Of a stretch of DNA of 64,000 bases, positions 33,508 to 45,011 are shown one piece after another. A model generated the notes under the pieces. It was not told the origin of the DNA, made no database searches, and was given only the letters and a program-made list of their open reading frames with translations. Source of the stretch: Cyanodermella asteris (Eukaryota > Ascomycota > Lecanoromycetes > Ostropales > Stictidaceae); the NCBI GenBank assembly GCA_900618795.1, contig UYJD01000010.1:391073-455072 (forward strand), in the 5' to 3' direction. Positions within the stretch are counted from its first letter, which is position 1. Each line of letters starts with the position of its first letter. The position numbers were made by a program, and so were the translations under genes.

Positions 33508-35964
33508 TCAGCCAAGATCATGATCTTTGATCGGAGTGATAGTACTGTAAGTGCTCCACTCAAGGCCATACCTCCCCTTTGCAGCGTTGTAAGCCTCCTT
33601 TCTGCGCAGCGCTTTCTTCTTGCGCGTTGTCGCTGAAACCACAGTGTCCTGTGATTCGAAGGCAGAACTCGATATCGAGCAGATCGTGTCTTGGGACTGA
33701 CCGTGGCCATCAGCCTCAGGGTCTTCTTCAAAGTCTGGTTGAGCATCATCACCCGTTGGTGGGTGGCAAGTTTTGGCCGGTATTGAAGCCATTTCTGGCA
33801 CTTCAGTATCCGGGTTGAGAGCTCGAGAAGTCGAGTTCTGGTCCTCGTTTGAGCGCTTCCGCTTCATTGAAGATTCAGGCTGCGATATGTCCTCTTCGTG
33901 CCAGGCTTGTATCTGCGCAGCGGACACATAAGGTACCCGAGTCAGCCCAGCGCTTGAGCTCCCGCTCGTGCTTGCAGAAGGGCGGTCAACTACTTTGGTA
34001 CGCTTTCTTCCGGCAGTGGCGCCATTCGTCTTTGAACCCACAACTTGTTGAGAGCCACCGCTCTGCGAGCTTTGCAACCGATGTGAGCTTTGAGTATCTT
34101 GCTCGTCATCGCCCTGAAGCGCTTGTGCCTCTCGATCAATGCGCTGCCAATACTTCTCTGCCATCTCCTTGTCATGTGCAAAGATGTCTGCTGAGCACAA
34201 ATCACCAAAGAGACTTTGCATGCTTAGTGTTGGATCCCAGTCTGCTTCATGCACAGTACAAGGGTACAGGTCGCGAGGTTTGAAGATGGAGACAAGATGG
34301 CGAAGCTCATTGTACGAGGCATGTCGGGAATATGCATAGTGGATCTGCCGGGGAAGGTCGCTTTCGTCGGCAGAAGTTGACTCTGACTTGCGCTCCATCG
34401 CGTTTGATGGTGCCGGAATGTGTTGTACTGCCTTTGACTTTGCGAGCAAGCTGGCAAGAGCCTGCAGCGAGATCGTATCCTCCTCGTCATGGCCGGGCAA
34501 GGTCAGTCTCCGCGACAGGGACGCAATGCCATGCGTAACAAGTTCAACGGCCCTGAGACGCTCTTCCTCGTCTTTGATAGATATGCAGTGATCGAGTAGA
34601 CTCGTTGCGGCATTCTTGTTGCTGAGATCCAGCTCACGTAGCTGTGCCAAATCCCCATATCCGCCACCGGCGCCGACCTCGGCAATCTCCTCTCCAGTTG
34701 GCAGTCGACTCAAAATTGGCGTGATCAGGACCGTGTCCGGTTTTGTGATGACATTGCAACCATGTCCGGGCTCGCAGCTATGTAGACGTCCGGTGTTATC
34801 CTGGGTCAAACATCCGTTGTGCCAGCCATTGGCGAGGTTGAAGCCAGCAAGAGAGGTAGATTCGGGAATGGGATGGCCGTCTTTGGGTTGGAGAAAGGAC
34901 TGGTACAGTCGCCACTTGTACGGGTCAACGTGCACTTTTGTGTTGAGAAAAGCGGCCAATGCGACCCAGACCTCTTCATAGCCGTAAGTCCAAGAGTTGA
35001 CATGGAAGACCGTGGTCGGCGGATACTTTGCGACAAGTCGGAGAAGCTCACCCAAACCTTCTTGCTTGGTCGGAAACTCGCAAAGTGGTTTGCTTGTCGT
35101 GGCGAAGGTTGTGTCCAGATAGATGGTGTCAACAGTGCGTAAGCCGGTTGTGTATGGGATCAGGGCCGGTAATCGAGCGAGGGCGTTGACCCACCACGGT
35201 TCGGAGCGCACGTCGCCTGTGTATATGACAGCTTTGCCATGACCCTCGATGAGGAAGCCGACGGCACCAGGACAGTGATTAGCATCAAAGAGGGTGACGC
35301 GAAGCTTGCTGCCGGGTGACAACTCAATTGTGGTGGGCGTACTGTGTGGAATGGGGTACAATAAACGGCCGAGGTGCTTAAATGTCACGACACGTCCTTC
35401 AAGAACACCCTTTGCAAAGTTGATACGATGTGGCTTCTTTTCAAGGCGCAGCAGCAGCTCTCTCGTCGCCGAGGAACAGTATATGGGCCGACCACGAAAG
35501 GTATCGAGGCCTTGGAGATGGTCGGTGTGGACATGGCTGAGGAAGAATGCAAGCGGCGGAGGAAAGGCAGGATTGTCGCGGAAGAAGTCAACTTGGACCT
35601 GTCAGTACCCACAGATCCTTGGATTGGAGGATGAGCAGGATGAGAAGAAGGTAGGCAAGAAGTAGAAATATATAGGCATCATTGAAGCCGTTTCCGCAAC
35701 ATCGACACCGGTCCGGTGGCGACATCGCAATCCGCCCCACGCAATCAATATTCACGAGACGCATACACTACAGTCAGAGCCTCAAACAGATTCCGAACTC
35801 GTCGGACTCGTCGAACGACGAACTCGCAAGGGCACAAAGAAGTGTCAGCTTACTTCTGATGTTGGGAAACTCTGTCGACCAGCATGTCAGCGAAAGCCGC
35901 ACCACGTGAGCAGCCCTCGGCAGCAAGGATGCACACCTTTGACGACTCCATTGAAAGTCGACAT
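33508..35964 (-). CDS. Artemis/SNM1-family metallo-beta-lactamase nuclease
   Basis: Three exons on the - strand, 35964-35937, 35871-35854 (18 nt) and 35591-33508, encode 709 aa. The spliced N-terminus reads MSTFNGVVK-EFPNIRI-DFFRDN, the usual start of fungal DCLRE1C-like proteins, which supports both small exons. The beta-lactamase motif is FLSHVHTDHLQGL (His35, His37, Asp39, His40). The beta-CASP part has DANHCPGAVGFLIEGHGKAV and YTGDVRSEPWWVNALAR, ending near HYAYSRHASYNELRHLV. The C-terminal about 230 residues are Ser-rich and disordered. The family opens DNA hairpins or trims damaged ends in double-strand-break and crosslink repair. The spacing and the TFKHLG block look closer to Artemis than to Pso2. 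Intron 2 (262 nt) is the longest here and uses a CAAG acceptor. Confidence 0.88.
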
Positions 35965-38291
35965 CCCGACTCTCGGTCGCCTAGCGGTTGGCGCTGGGCT
36001 CGGCGCCGATTCGAGGTCAGTCAAGTGATGTCCTCGCAGGAACTAGCTTCGCGAAGCCGGACCTCGAAGCAGCACGAAATCGGCCGCCTGTCTGCCGCGA
36101 AACCGCCCAAAGCGGCCGGCACCCTGCACAGGCCAGAGCCCAAGCACTATCGGCGAAGCTCGCAGATCAGGCTCTGGATCTTGATGGGAGGTAGTTCGAA
36201 GTAGGATTCGCGAGAGTCGGGATGCGGGTTTGAGCCTCGTGGTGTCGGGGACAATGATGACGGAATGTGGTCGTGTTGGATGGAACGGAGGTGCACATGA
36301 TCTCGTGCGAAGAGTGGAGCGATGCAGGGCACGCAGCTAGATCTTGCGCCGTCGAAAGTTGGTAGATGCAAAAAGGCGACTTGTGAGCAGACTCGTGAGC
36401 AAACTCATGCAGACTTGCAAGCAGGGTGGGCCGGGAGTACGAGGAGGTGAGGGCGTTGGTGGTACAGAGACAAGAATGTATACACGCAAGGTGGGAGTTT
36501 TGGTGTGGGAGATACAGACGCGGGCGACGTCAGTCAGTCGGCAACATGACGCGACCTGGCAGCGCTGCGCCAGCGGCGGCCAGAGGCAAGCAGGCCATGA
36601 ATCCAGGATGCGATACGAGGTCTGCAGGAAGGTCGGAGCTGGCAGGTATTCTGCAGGGCTGCAAGATGGCCAAGTTGGGAGGGCTCAGTCGCGAATCTTG
36701 ATTCTCGCGATGCGGTTGCGCGGTAGCTTCAGACGAGCGCGCCAGCCGTTACGCCCAATCGGCCAATCATGTCTCAAATGAGCACTGCTTGACTCGTTTG
36801 GGCATAAAAGGCTTACAATTTGGGAACGGTGCGAGCCGTTTGATCCACCTCGACCGCGGACGACTGGAGGACGAGAGCTGGCCAAGGGGCAGAGATATGT
36901 AGGAATGAGGCAGACGAGGCATGTGAAGTCGAAGGGTCTGCTCGACAATGGGAGTTTGGTCGAAGAGGGAGTAAAGTTCGGTAGAGGCAATGACACACAC
37001 GATCCGACGCGTACAAAGCGGCCTGGCTTGATTCGCAGGTAGAGAAAGTAGAGAACTTCGAGGTGAAAAGATGGTGATTCGATTGGCTGCTCCCTGCTGT
37101 GTCAGGTCGCCCGGCGTTTCGACTGCCGGCGGCCCAGTTGAGGCGTAGCTGACACGCTCAGGGGCTTTAGCGGGTCACTCCGGGTCCCTCCAGGTCACTC
37201 TGTCGCCGGGCTCAGGTGGGGCGGCCGCTGTCGCGTGCGCCGGGCTCGCCAACTAATGCGGTGCAGCAGCTGACAGCTGATCACTGCAGCGTCAAAGTCA
37301 TCCTCTCCCTCCCCTTCGTCACGCTGCCCCTACTTAACCCTCATGCCCACGTCCCTCAGCCTGTACCATGGCCTCAGCATCCCTCTCCTCGAGCCTGCTG
37401 GCCTGGTTTCTGCTTACAGTTTACCTTCAAGAGCCTCCGTGAGCTCGCCACACGATCCAGCACTCGTGTTCACCTCGCCCTACACGCGGCGCTGCCACAG
37501 CACGCCCATCCCTCAGCTCTGCGATAAGAATGGTTCCTTGCGACCACTCTCCTCTCTCCCTCCTGTCCGTACCTGCATGAGTGCATGGATGCCTTCTCAA
37601 TCCAAGCTTGCCATGATCCCGCTCGCTTGACCTCTGCGTTGGCAGGAACTGCGCCTGAACCGGTCAATCTCGAAGCGCTGCAAGGGGCACATTCTGCCCA
37701 TCCATCGTCTTACGCCAGCATCGACGCGAGAGCACCGTCTCCAAGTTCCGGTACTCGCGAGTCAAGGGCTGGTCGAAGGGCTTGCAGTCAGATCGCTCAT
37801 TCGTCAACTCATACTACCGAATCAGATCTCGTCGGACTCACGAAACGCCCCAGGCAAAACTGACGCCTCTGTGAGTAAGCAATTCTCTCAACGCTTTCTG
37901 GCAACTCCACTCTTGAGCCTCAATGGCTTCGATTGTGAATAGCCCGAAACGGATGGCTGTTTTACCAACCGAGGTGCAATCTGAGACATTTTCCAAAGTA
38001 AATCCCTTTCACGGACCACCTGTCGCTGACCAGTTTTAGACCAGTCTGGGTCAAGCATCATTATCGTTCTTCATAGCGGCATCACCTTTGCTTGCTTTTC
38101 GCATATTCTGCGGTGAAGGCGGTCACAACACTTTCACGCGGCTCTCCGGCGCAGCACAAGACAGACTTCGTCATCCACCGGGCTCCGGTCATTGCGTCCC
38201 AGTATCGGCCACCATTCTTTTCCGACAATACCCCTTTCCTCGGTAAAGGCGATTTGCCTCTCATCGCCACAACGACTACCCACAACCCGAA
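35965..38291. other. Divergent intergenic region
   Basis: 2.3 kb between the divergent starts of the Artemis-like gene and the orphan gene at 38292. Frames of up to 145 codons exist on both strands without recognisable features. A small near-repeat (GGGTCACTCC / AGGTCACTCT) lies at 37170-37205. ACGCGT occurs near 37008. Confidence 0.5.
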
Positions 38292-39515
38292 ATGCGACCT
38301 CCACCACCTGCGCCGCTGCGCGTGTTTCGCGAGCTCTATCCCGCCTCAGAACCGAACGACCCGGAATCGATCGAAGAATATGGCTCCTACTTCCTGGTCC
38401 CCGAGCTCCGGGTCGAGCTGGATCTCTTTTACGGCTCTCTGGACAAGACCGACTCCCATCAACGCAAGTGCCGACGGCCGGGCGTTGACTACAACGACAA
38501 GGGCTGGCGAATGCGAATGGCAAAGTGGTACTACCACGCAGAGCTCTTTCAGATCTTCGAGAAGCTACATTTGAATCCTCGAGAGATTGATGAAGTCTGT
38601 ACTTGGTGGGGGAGCAAAGCCGAGGTTGATGCTTGGGAAATGTCGCATCCGGGTATGGTCGTTGGAGACGACATCTGGGAGGGCATTGCCGTCGCACCGC
38701 GAATAGGGCCGCCGCAGGCCGTATTCCACGACCCACCCCAAACACGCGCTCCGGCTCCGAGGAAGCGCGCCAGCCGACTCAGACGCATGATACCACGACC
38801 GAGAGGCATCCGAGGGTGGAGAGAATTGAGGCAAGACGACCCCGCGCATACACAGCCTGACGGACTCCGCGAGGAAGACTCGCCCATGTCATCATCAGAA
38901 CCATCCAGTCCCGACGACGACAGCATCCTCGACCAAAGTGTCGGAGTTGCGCTTAACCAGTCACTACGGACAGGCGGACAGAGTCCCGCTTTCGAGGAAT
39001 GGTACAAGGATCAGGTGGAATTGGGGCGCATACCCGGCGACTCCATCCATCACCCGCCGCCCGGAGTCACCCCAGTTCCGCGGTTCACAAGGTCGTACGC
39101 ACACGTTGCCGGCTCGTACCACCCTGCACCGCAATCGCACCCGTTTCAAGTCGGCACGAACACCATCTCTTACAGAGCAACGCCATACCCGAGTCATGCG
39201 GCGGTGACCATGCCCAGCTACACTCAGCGTATGAGGAATGCTGCTATAACCCAGGGTCCTGGCCTGCACCAAATGCCCGTTGCCATCGCGGACTCGGCAC
39301 CTCGGTCGTCGCAAGCAAGGCAGTCGACTTTGGGAAGATATCATCAGTGAGTAACGTTGCCTGATTCCACGGTCATAATTATCCGACGTGGCGTGACTTT
39401 TTCCTCATCAGACCAAGATTTACTAACTGGGTGCGGTTCAAATAGGATGCCAAGGCAACACCAATATCGACCCATACGGCCAAGACCAATGAGGCAGCCG
39501 AGCAGCAGGGGGTAA
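38292..39515 (+). CDS. Orphan protein of unknown function
   Basis: Exons 38292-39346 and 39446-39515 give 374 aa. The intron has a textbook GTGAGT donor, a TACTAAC branch point and a TAG acceptor about 20 nt further on, phase 2, so it is well supported even though exon 1 alone ends in an in-frame TGA. The N-terminal 120 residues look folded: YGSYFLVPELRVELDLFYG, GWRMRMAKWYYHAELFQIF and EIDEVCTWWGSKAEVDAWEM, rich in Trp/Tyr. An Arg/Pro-rich basic segment (PRKRASRLRRMIPRPRG) follows, then a Ser/Asp stretch and a Pro/Tyr/His-rich disordered tail ending in arginines. I recognise no family. The basic segment could be nuclear localisation; the Trp-rich head may be a small interaction domain. Confidence 0.7.
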
Positions 39516-40470
39516 TCCCAAATTCGGGATTGGCAAGATGGTGGATGGTCCTGGATGGACGAGAGCAGGGATGTGTGATTGGAATAATATGCATGTGCTC
39601 GACAGCCGCTATCGGGGATCTGATGACATCTGACAGGTGTGGTGGTGCAGATTTGAAGTCGACCCGCCATCTAATCTTCCGAGCTCACCATGAATTTGAG
39701 ATTGGGCTGGGGTTTCGTTTGTTGTGCTGTTGAATTTGAGTATGCTAATCATGTTTGGCGTTGAGGAAACCTGCATTGCCAAGGGCTGGTATGCAGGTCT
39801 GGTCTTTGTCTTTGACCAGTTTGGGTGGGGAGGTACTTTGTCGTTTTAATAGGTGGTCGAGGTCAACGCTTCGAACAGCGATTTGCAGCGCGCATGCGAG
39901 CTTCAAGATACGAACGAGGCTATAGTTTGAGATTCCGAGATTGAGATCAAGTTACAATGCCGCCCAGCCGCGACCCGTACGAGCTTCACTTTGCACACCC
40001 CCATGGCCGTAAAATTCAATAGATTCTTCCGTCTCCAGTTCCTCGCCGATCACCCATACAAAAAGGCCCGCTGACATTGTACAAACGGCAGGGCTTCCAC
40101 ATTTCGGGCACGAACGGAACGTTCCATCCTCGCCACTTCCGCAATGATCCTTTCTCGCTCGCCGCAACAGCAGCAACAGAACACTCCATCTCAGCACAAG
40201 GAGAACTCGGTCACGGTCGAAGCGAATCACGTGCGTCAGCGGGAGCGATCGGGTGGCCTCTACCACGTTCCGTCGTCTCCTCCATTGCCCTTTGCCGTAA
40301 CCGAAGCATTACGGATCTCGACCTCGAAACGATGTTTCCGGCCAGCAGCTTAACGGTATTCGGGCGTAGGCGTTCATGTCGCTCGTGCGCGGTGTTAGGG
40401 GCTGTGAACGGGATGTGTCCGCCTGAGATGGTCCCGAGGGAACGGATGTGGTCTGGTACCGGAGATTGAG

Positions 40471-40489
40471 GTTGTTGTTGTTGTTGTTG
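40471..40489. repeat. GTT trinucleotide microsatellite
   Basis: Six tandem GTT units plus one base in intergenic sequence. Confidence 0.9.
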
Positions 40490-41769
40490 GAGGGTCACTT
40501 TATCGCGCGGGATTTCGAAACGTGGGTTCCCAGGTGAGGGCGTAGTTCTTGCTGTAGAGGAATTTGATGGAACTGTTACTAGGTAGAGACCCACGACCAG
40601 CTGGGTGCTGTGTAGACGGTGTTCTCCTGTAAGGCAAGGTCCGCGGCAGACGGATGGTCCGCAGTTCAGAGGAGGTGAGCTTGAATGCCCTGAGCCCCGT
40701 GCACCGACAAGGTAGGTAGCCGGCCTGGAGGGACAAGATCACGACGACGAGGGTAGGCTTCCGCAACGCCGGCGAGCGCCACCGGAATCGACCTCCAGCA
40801 AGTGTACGCGCACGCGGTATGCGGATATTCATCGATAATGACCCTCCCACGACTCATCTTCGGAACCAAGTACAACTCCCTCGTCTTCTCGTCGATGCCT
40901 TGGTAACACTGCTACCCGAAGCTCAGCTTCCGCGAAGTGAAGCACTCTGGGGAGACAAGGTAATTTCCTAGAAGGCCCGGGCTCTAGATCTCAATGGCGA
41001 GCCCACCGTGATGCGTCCCTTAAGGAACTTGTGACTTTTGGATTTTCTTGGTGACTTCGCAAGATCTGTCGAGATCATTAAGGCGTAGCATACACGTCTT
41101 GGGGATTTTCTGACTCGGTCAGCAGACCCCCTGAACCTGAAATGTCCTTTGGGCTGTAGCCGCTGGCGTAGCCCCGCCTCGAGAGTGAACAGAATGCATT
41201 CGGATGGATTCCTGTGCCTGATCCTTCGAAGACTGTTGGGTGATGCATCGGGCCATGGATACTCGAGTCTTAGAGCGTGTATGACGATGACAACCTTTTG
41301 AAACGTCCTCGGTAGTCACTGAATGTCAATGTTGTCCGACCACTGAATGTGTATTTTCCGGAGCGATTCCACACTCAAGCTTTTTTGTCCCAAGCAGTGG
41401 CTCCGGGCTTCTTAGCGCAGTGAATTATGATCAATGTTTCTTGTTTCCACAACGTGCAATCAAAGTGCGCCACTGTGCATCTCAACTATCAAAATAGCGT
41501 GCCGGTCTCGATGCAGTCACTCTTTCCGTCAGTCTCTTGCAAAGTGACTAACTTTCTTTGAAATCTTGGATCCGAGTCCAAAGCCTTTTCAGAGTATCCG
41601 TACACATCCCACCCATCGTTCCATGGTCATCTTCTACTACGCACGGTATGCTCTCAATTTCCTGGAGATTGAAGAATCTCTGGACTTGCCGTGCACTTTT
41701 CCAGCCATCTGATACACCTTCAGCGGAAGTCTCGTCTACGACCATCAGAAATCCCAAAGACCACCCTGA

Positions 41770-42024
41770 GCTCGGTTATTCATCGACGTGCAGAAACCTT
41801 CGCTCGCACAACACTGGGACCCGGAAAACCATGTCGGTCCGCCTTTTTATCATATTGCAATGCCCTCGTACGAAGACTTCTTTGAGATCATATATCACAG
41901 CCAGCAAGCCGCCATGAAGGAAGATCTGCCCGCGATCATTATCGAGTGCGCCACGAAGTTTCAAAGCATCGAGTATCTGCAAAGTGTTATGCTTCTGCTT
42001 CTCTCAGGGCCGTCCATCTTGTAG
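41770..42024 (+). other. Protein-like fragment, possible gene relic
   Basis: A + strand frame opens at 41770 after an in-frame stop and runs to a TAG at 42022-42024. It encodes a peptide that looks non-random: HWDPENHVGPPFYHIA, then YEDFFEIIYHSQQAA and DLPAIIIECATKFQS. There is no ATG at its head; GAG just before 41771 could be a splice acceptor. I know no matching family. It may be the last exon of an unresolved gene, or a relic. An antisense frame at 41548-41757 looks similarly plausible, which lowers confidence in both. Confidence 0.22.
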
Positions 42025-43073
42025 TGGGAATCACGGTGCCGGTCCAGGTCCTAACATCAGGGGTGAGGGAAGTCGCGAGAGCAACCGCAAAATCACCATT
42101 CACCAAAGGAAAAAAGGCCGAGCAATGGCTGACAAAAGAGTCAATTCATGTCGGTGTATGTGTCTCCGCACTGTCCCCCTACAAGAGAGAGAGAATAGAG
42201 AGTATAAAAGCGTAAGAACCCCGTGCGGGGTGAGTCAGCACGCCAAGCTAGAATCTACCCAAAAAGGGCAATATGCGAGTGAAGGCCTGCAATCATCACG
42301 ACAATTTGAGGCGCGAGGGGCAGCAGAATCGGAACAATGCCTTCCTTTCCATGCCAATACCACCTAGGACCACGGCTCCTCAGTGGGTCAGGAGAGACAG
42401 GAACGGAACTAGCCTGGGACGGTTCGCTGCACCTATCACAAAAGCGACGCGGGTCAGCTATTAGATGACGATGGGAAAACGACATCGAATACGTGGAGAT
42501 GTGGTATCGGTTCATCGAAGGCATCGTTGACAGCAATGTGGAAATGTGAATAATAAGAAATGAGTGGGGGTGTGAAGGAGGTATATTAGCCAAGCGACAC
42601 TGAAGCTACTCTAGCTTATCAGGTGGTTTGATAATGTTGTAAGCCTTGTCAGCATGGCATTCTAGGTGTATTGTGAACATTCGGATTGTCATTAGTTCCT
42701 CCAAGGGACCCCGGCATATGCCAGCGCGGCATGACTGAGTACTAGACCGCTCCCCCTGAGCGTGTCAGAACGTAGACAGACATTGAGCACTTATCAGCTT
42801 CGCAAGTAAAATCGCAATTACGGACTCAACATCTGAGTGGAGCTTCATAGGCAACTATGAGTAGCTGTAGGCGAAGTCGTCGGTGGTGTTGGAACTAGTC
42901 CGTCTCGAGAAGCCTTGCATCATGTCAGCTACCTTTCGGAAGAACTATCAGAATGGCCGCGAGTGACTCAAAATAGACGCCCGTTGGCAAGAATCTACAC
43001 AGCTTCAAAGCATAAACTGCCGATGAACAAAACTGGTCATTAGCAATATATGATACAACCTCGGCGACCTCTC

Positions 43074-45011
43074 CTACTCCTGCTCCTCAAAAGTCAAGCC
43101 CAGGGCATTAGCTCCACTCGCACCTTCGTCCCTTGCCCTTCCCCTCGGGACAGATTCCCTTCTTCCCAAAGTAGGACTCGTACTTATTTTCCTTGCCAGC
43201 ACATGTGTGCTACTGCTCCTCCTCGTCAGACTTGTTCCGCCAAAATTAATCCTGCTATCCCGGCTGCTCGTCTTCTTGATCGGCACGCTTCCTAGCAGCG
43301 CAGCCTCCTCGCCAGCCTCGTCATCGTCCTGAGGTTCACGATACTCGGTACTAATGGGGCCTCCTGCGCTTCGATCTCTTAACTGGTCGTTTTCGCTTGA
43401 TATCACAACCCCCGTGGCTTGTCCTGCATTGGATTCGTTGTCGTTCGGCAGAAGCACAATTTCCTCGTCATCTTCATCTTCTTCAGCAATTGCTTCTGCG
43501 TCAGCTGTTCCGTTCGGCCCATCCAGTTCGACCAGCCACCAGGTACTGATATGACCTAGGACCGCGAAGAACGCCAGCATGAACCAGGGTAATATCACAT
43601 ATCCTCGCTTTTCGCTCCACGTGAATAGGATGCCGGTGCTGAATGGTCCCGTGGCGCGACCGATAGCAGATGTCGCGACTGCAACTCCATTCAATGTTCC
43701 GAGTATCTGCACACTGCTTGCTGAGTTGGTCAGGAGGATGGTTGTGCAAGGGAACGCAAAGACAGAGATGATCCTGTTGATGATCATGAGGGCAAAAATT
43801 GCGGTTTGTCTGGCTGTGTCTGTTTCCAGCAGCACGGTATACGGTAGTGTGAGGTAAATGAGTGGTGCCACTGCAGTGACGAATCGGAAACACTTCAAGC
43901 TGCCGAAATACTTCGTCACCGGCGGGAAGACGGAAAACTGTAAGACGATGCCGAAGACGCCGACGATCGAGACAATGAGCCCGATGCGTCCACCATCAAG
44001 ACCAAAGCCACCAGCAAATTTGAAGGGTAGGAAGGTATTTTGCCCGGGGATATGCTCTTCGTGAGGCAGATGTAGGAAAGCTGGGACCATCTGATCAAAT
44101 GTGACGGCATGAAATGCAAGGATGGTGTAGGAGATGACGTTCAATGTGGACTGGTAGGTGAAGACTTGATTCCAACCCGGAGGCTTCATCTCCTTGGGTA
44201 CGGCATTCTTATTGACCATGCGCGGGCTGGTGGGCACCGTCTCTTCATCGTAGGCTGTGGCAGAAGCTCTGAGTTTTGGACCACGTCTTGTACAGGACTG
44301 TGCTAGATTCTGTCCCAAGATCAGGCCATAGTCCTTGCGGTCCTTCTTTGTTTCCAGTGTCTCTCGGAGAAAGAGGAAACCAGTGACAATGCCGACAGTG
44401 AAGAATATGCTAGCCACGAGATTAGGCAGTGCGAATTTGTACTTTTCGAAGAAGGCATTCCCTCCAAACAGAGCTGGGAACTGACGTGTCGGGACGGCCA
44501 ACGATCCACCTAGAATTGGGCCAAAACTGCTTCCGATTGCCCACATCATTGGCATAATACTGAATGCGACGGGCTGTAGAGATCTCTGAGGCACAAGCTC
44601 CGCAACGACCGTTCGTAGAATCCCGACATTACCGTTGCTGGCTCCGGCAAGCGTTCTTGCTATGATGGCCCAGGTGAGGCTTTGACTGAAACCAAATAAC
44701 AGGCTCGTGAGCATTGCGCAGGTGAGTGCAGTGAGAATGGCAGGCTTGCGGCCATAGCGATCCGAAGCCCGACCCCATTGAATACTCGTGACAGCCTGGG
44801 CTAACGAGAAGACCATGGATGTGGTTCCTGCCCACTGTGGCACCTCATTCTTTGGCACATTGAAGGATTCAATCATTTCAGGTAAGTATGGGAAGACACC
44901 TGTGAGGGCGACAGGCTCGGCGAAGCGACATATCGAGAGGATGGCCAGCTGCTGGACGGGCAGCTTGGGCTTCTTCGCATCTCCCAAGGGCGCCATGGCA
45001 ACACCGTACAA
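43074..45011 (-). CDS. MFS transporter, DHA1-like
   Basis: An intronless 645-aa membrane protein. The N-terminal half has the MFS loop 2-3 signature WGRASDRYGRKPAIL and helix 5 motif GPILGGSLA, with about six membrane spans. A long cytoplasmic central loop (about residues 215-290, ending near PPGWNQVFTYQSTLN) precedes six more spans. The C-terminus is an extended tail of about 130 residues with acidic EEDEDDEE and Ser/Arg stretches. It resembles fungal DHA1 drug/H+ antiporter-like proteins of the YCR023C type; the substrate is not predictable. A second in-frame ATG five codons downstream (44996) could be the true start. It is divergent from RPB2 with a 1.08-kb spacer. Confidence 0.88.
   Translation of the reverse strand: MYGVAMAPLGDAKKPKLPVQQLAILSICRFAEPVALTGVFPYLPEMIESFNVPKNEVPQWAGTTSMVFSLAQAVTSIQWGRASDRYGRKPAILTALTCAMLTSLLFGFSQSLTWAIIARTLAGASNGNVGILRTVVAELVPQRSLQPVAFSIMPMMWAIGSSFGPILGGSLAVPTRQFPALFGGNAFFEKYKFALPNLVASIFFTVGIVTGFLFLRETLETKKDRKDYGLILGQNLAQSCTRRGPKLRASATAYDEETVPTSPRMVNKNAVPKEMKPPGWNQVFTYQSTLNVISYTILAFHAVTFDQMVPAFLHLPHEEHIPGQNTFLPFKFAGGFGLDGGRIGLIVSIVGVFGIVLQFSVFPPVTKYFGSLKCFRFVTAVAPLIYLTLPYTVLLETDTARQTAIFALMIINRIISVFAFPCTTILLTNSASSVQILGTLNGVAVATSAIGRATGPFSTGILFTWSEKRGYVILPWFMLAFFAVLGHISTWWLVELDGPNGTADAEAIAEEDEDDEEIVLLPNDNESNAGQATGVVISSENDQLRDRSAGGPISTEYREPQDDDEAGEEAALLGSVPIKKTSSRDSRINFGGTSLTRRSSSTHVLARKISTSPTLGRRESVPRGRARDEGASGANALGLTFEEQE

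Larger units (their letters stand above)
39516..43073. other. Convergent intergenic region, 3.6 kb
   Basis: An unusually long gap between two convergent 3' ends (orphan gene, + strand; MFS transporter, - strand). I support no complete gene. A protein-like stretch at 41770-42024 is listed separately; the remainder holds only short, arbitrary frames. Confidence 0.5.

Noticed and set aside
37585-37863. A 92-codon open frame between the Artemis-like and orphan genes
   Set aside because: Ser/Ala-rich, no conserved features, no good splice signals and no clear start context.
41548-41757. A 69-codon - strand frame in the convergent gap
   Set aside because: Looks faintly protein-like, but overlaps other open frames and has no family match that I can recall.
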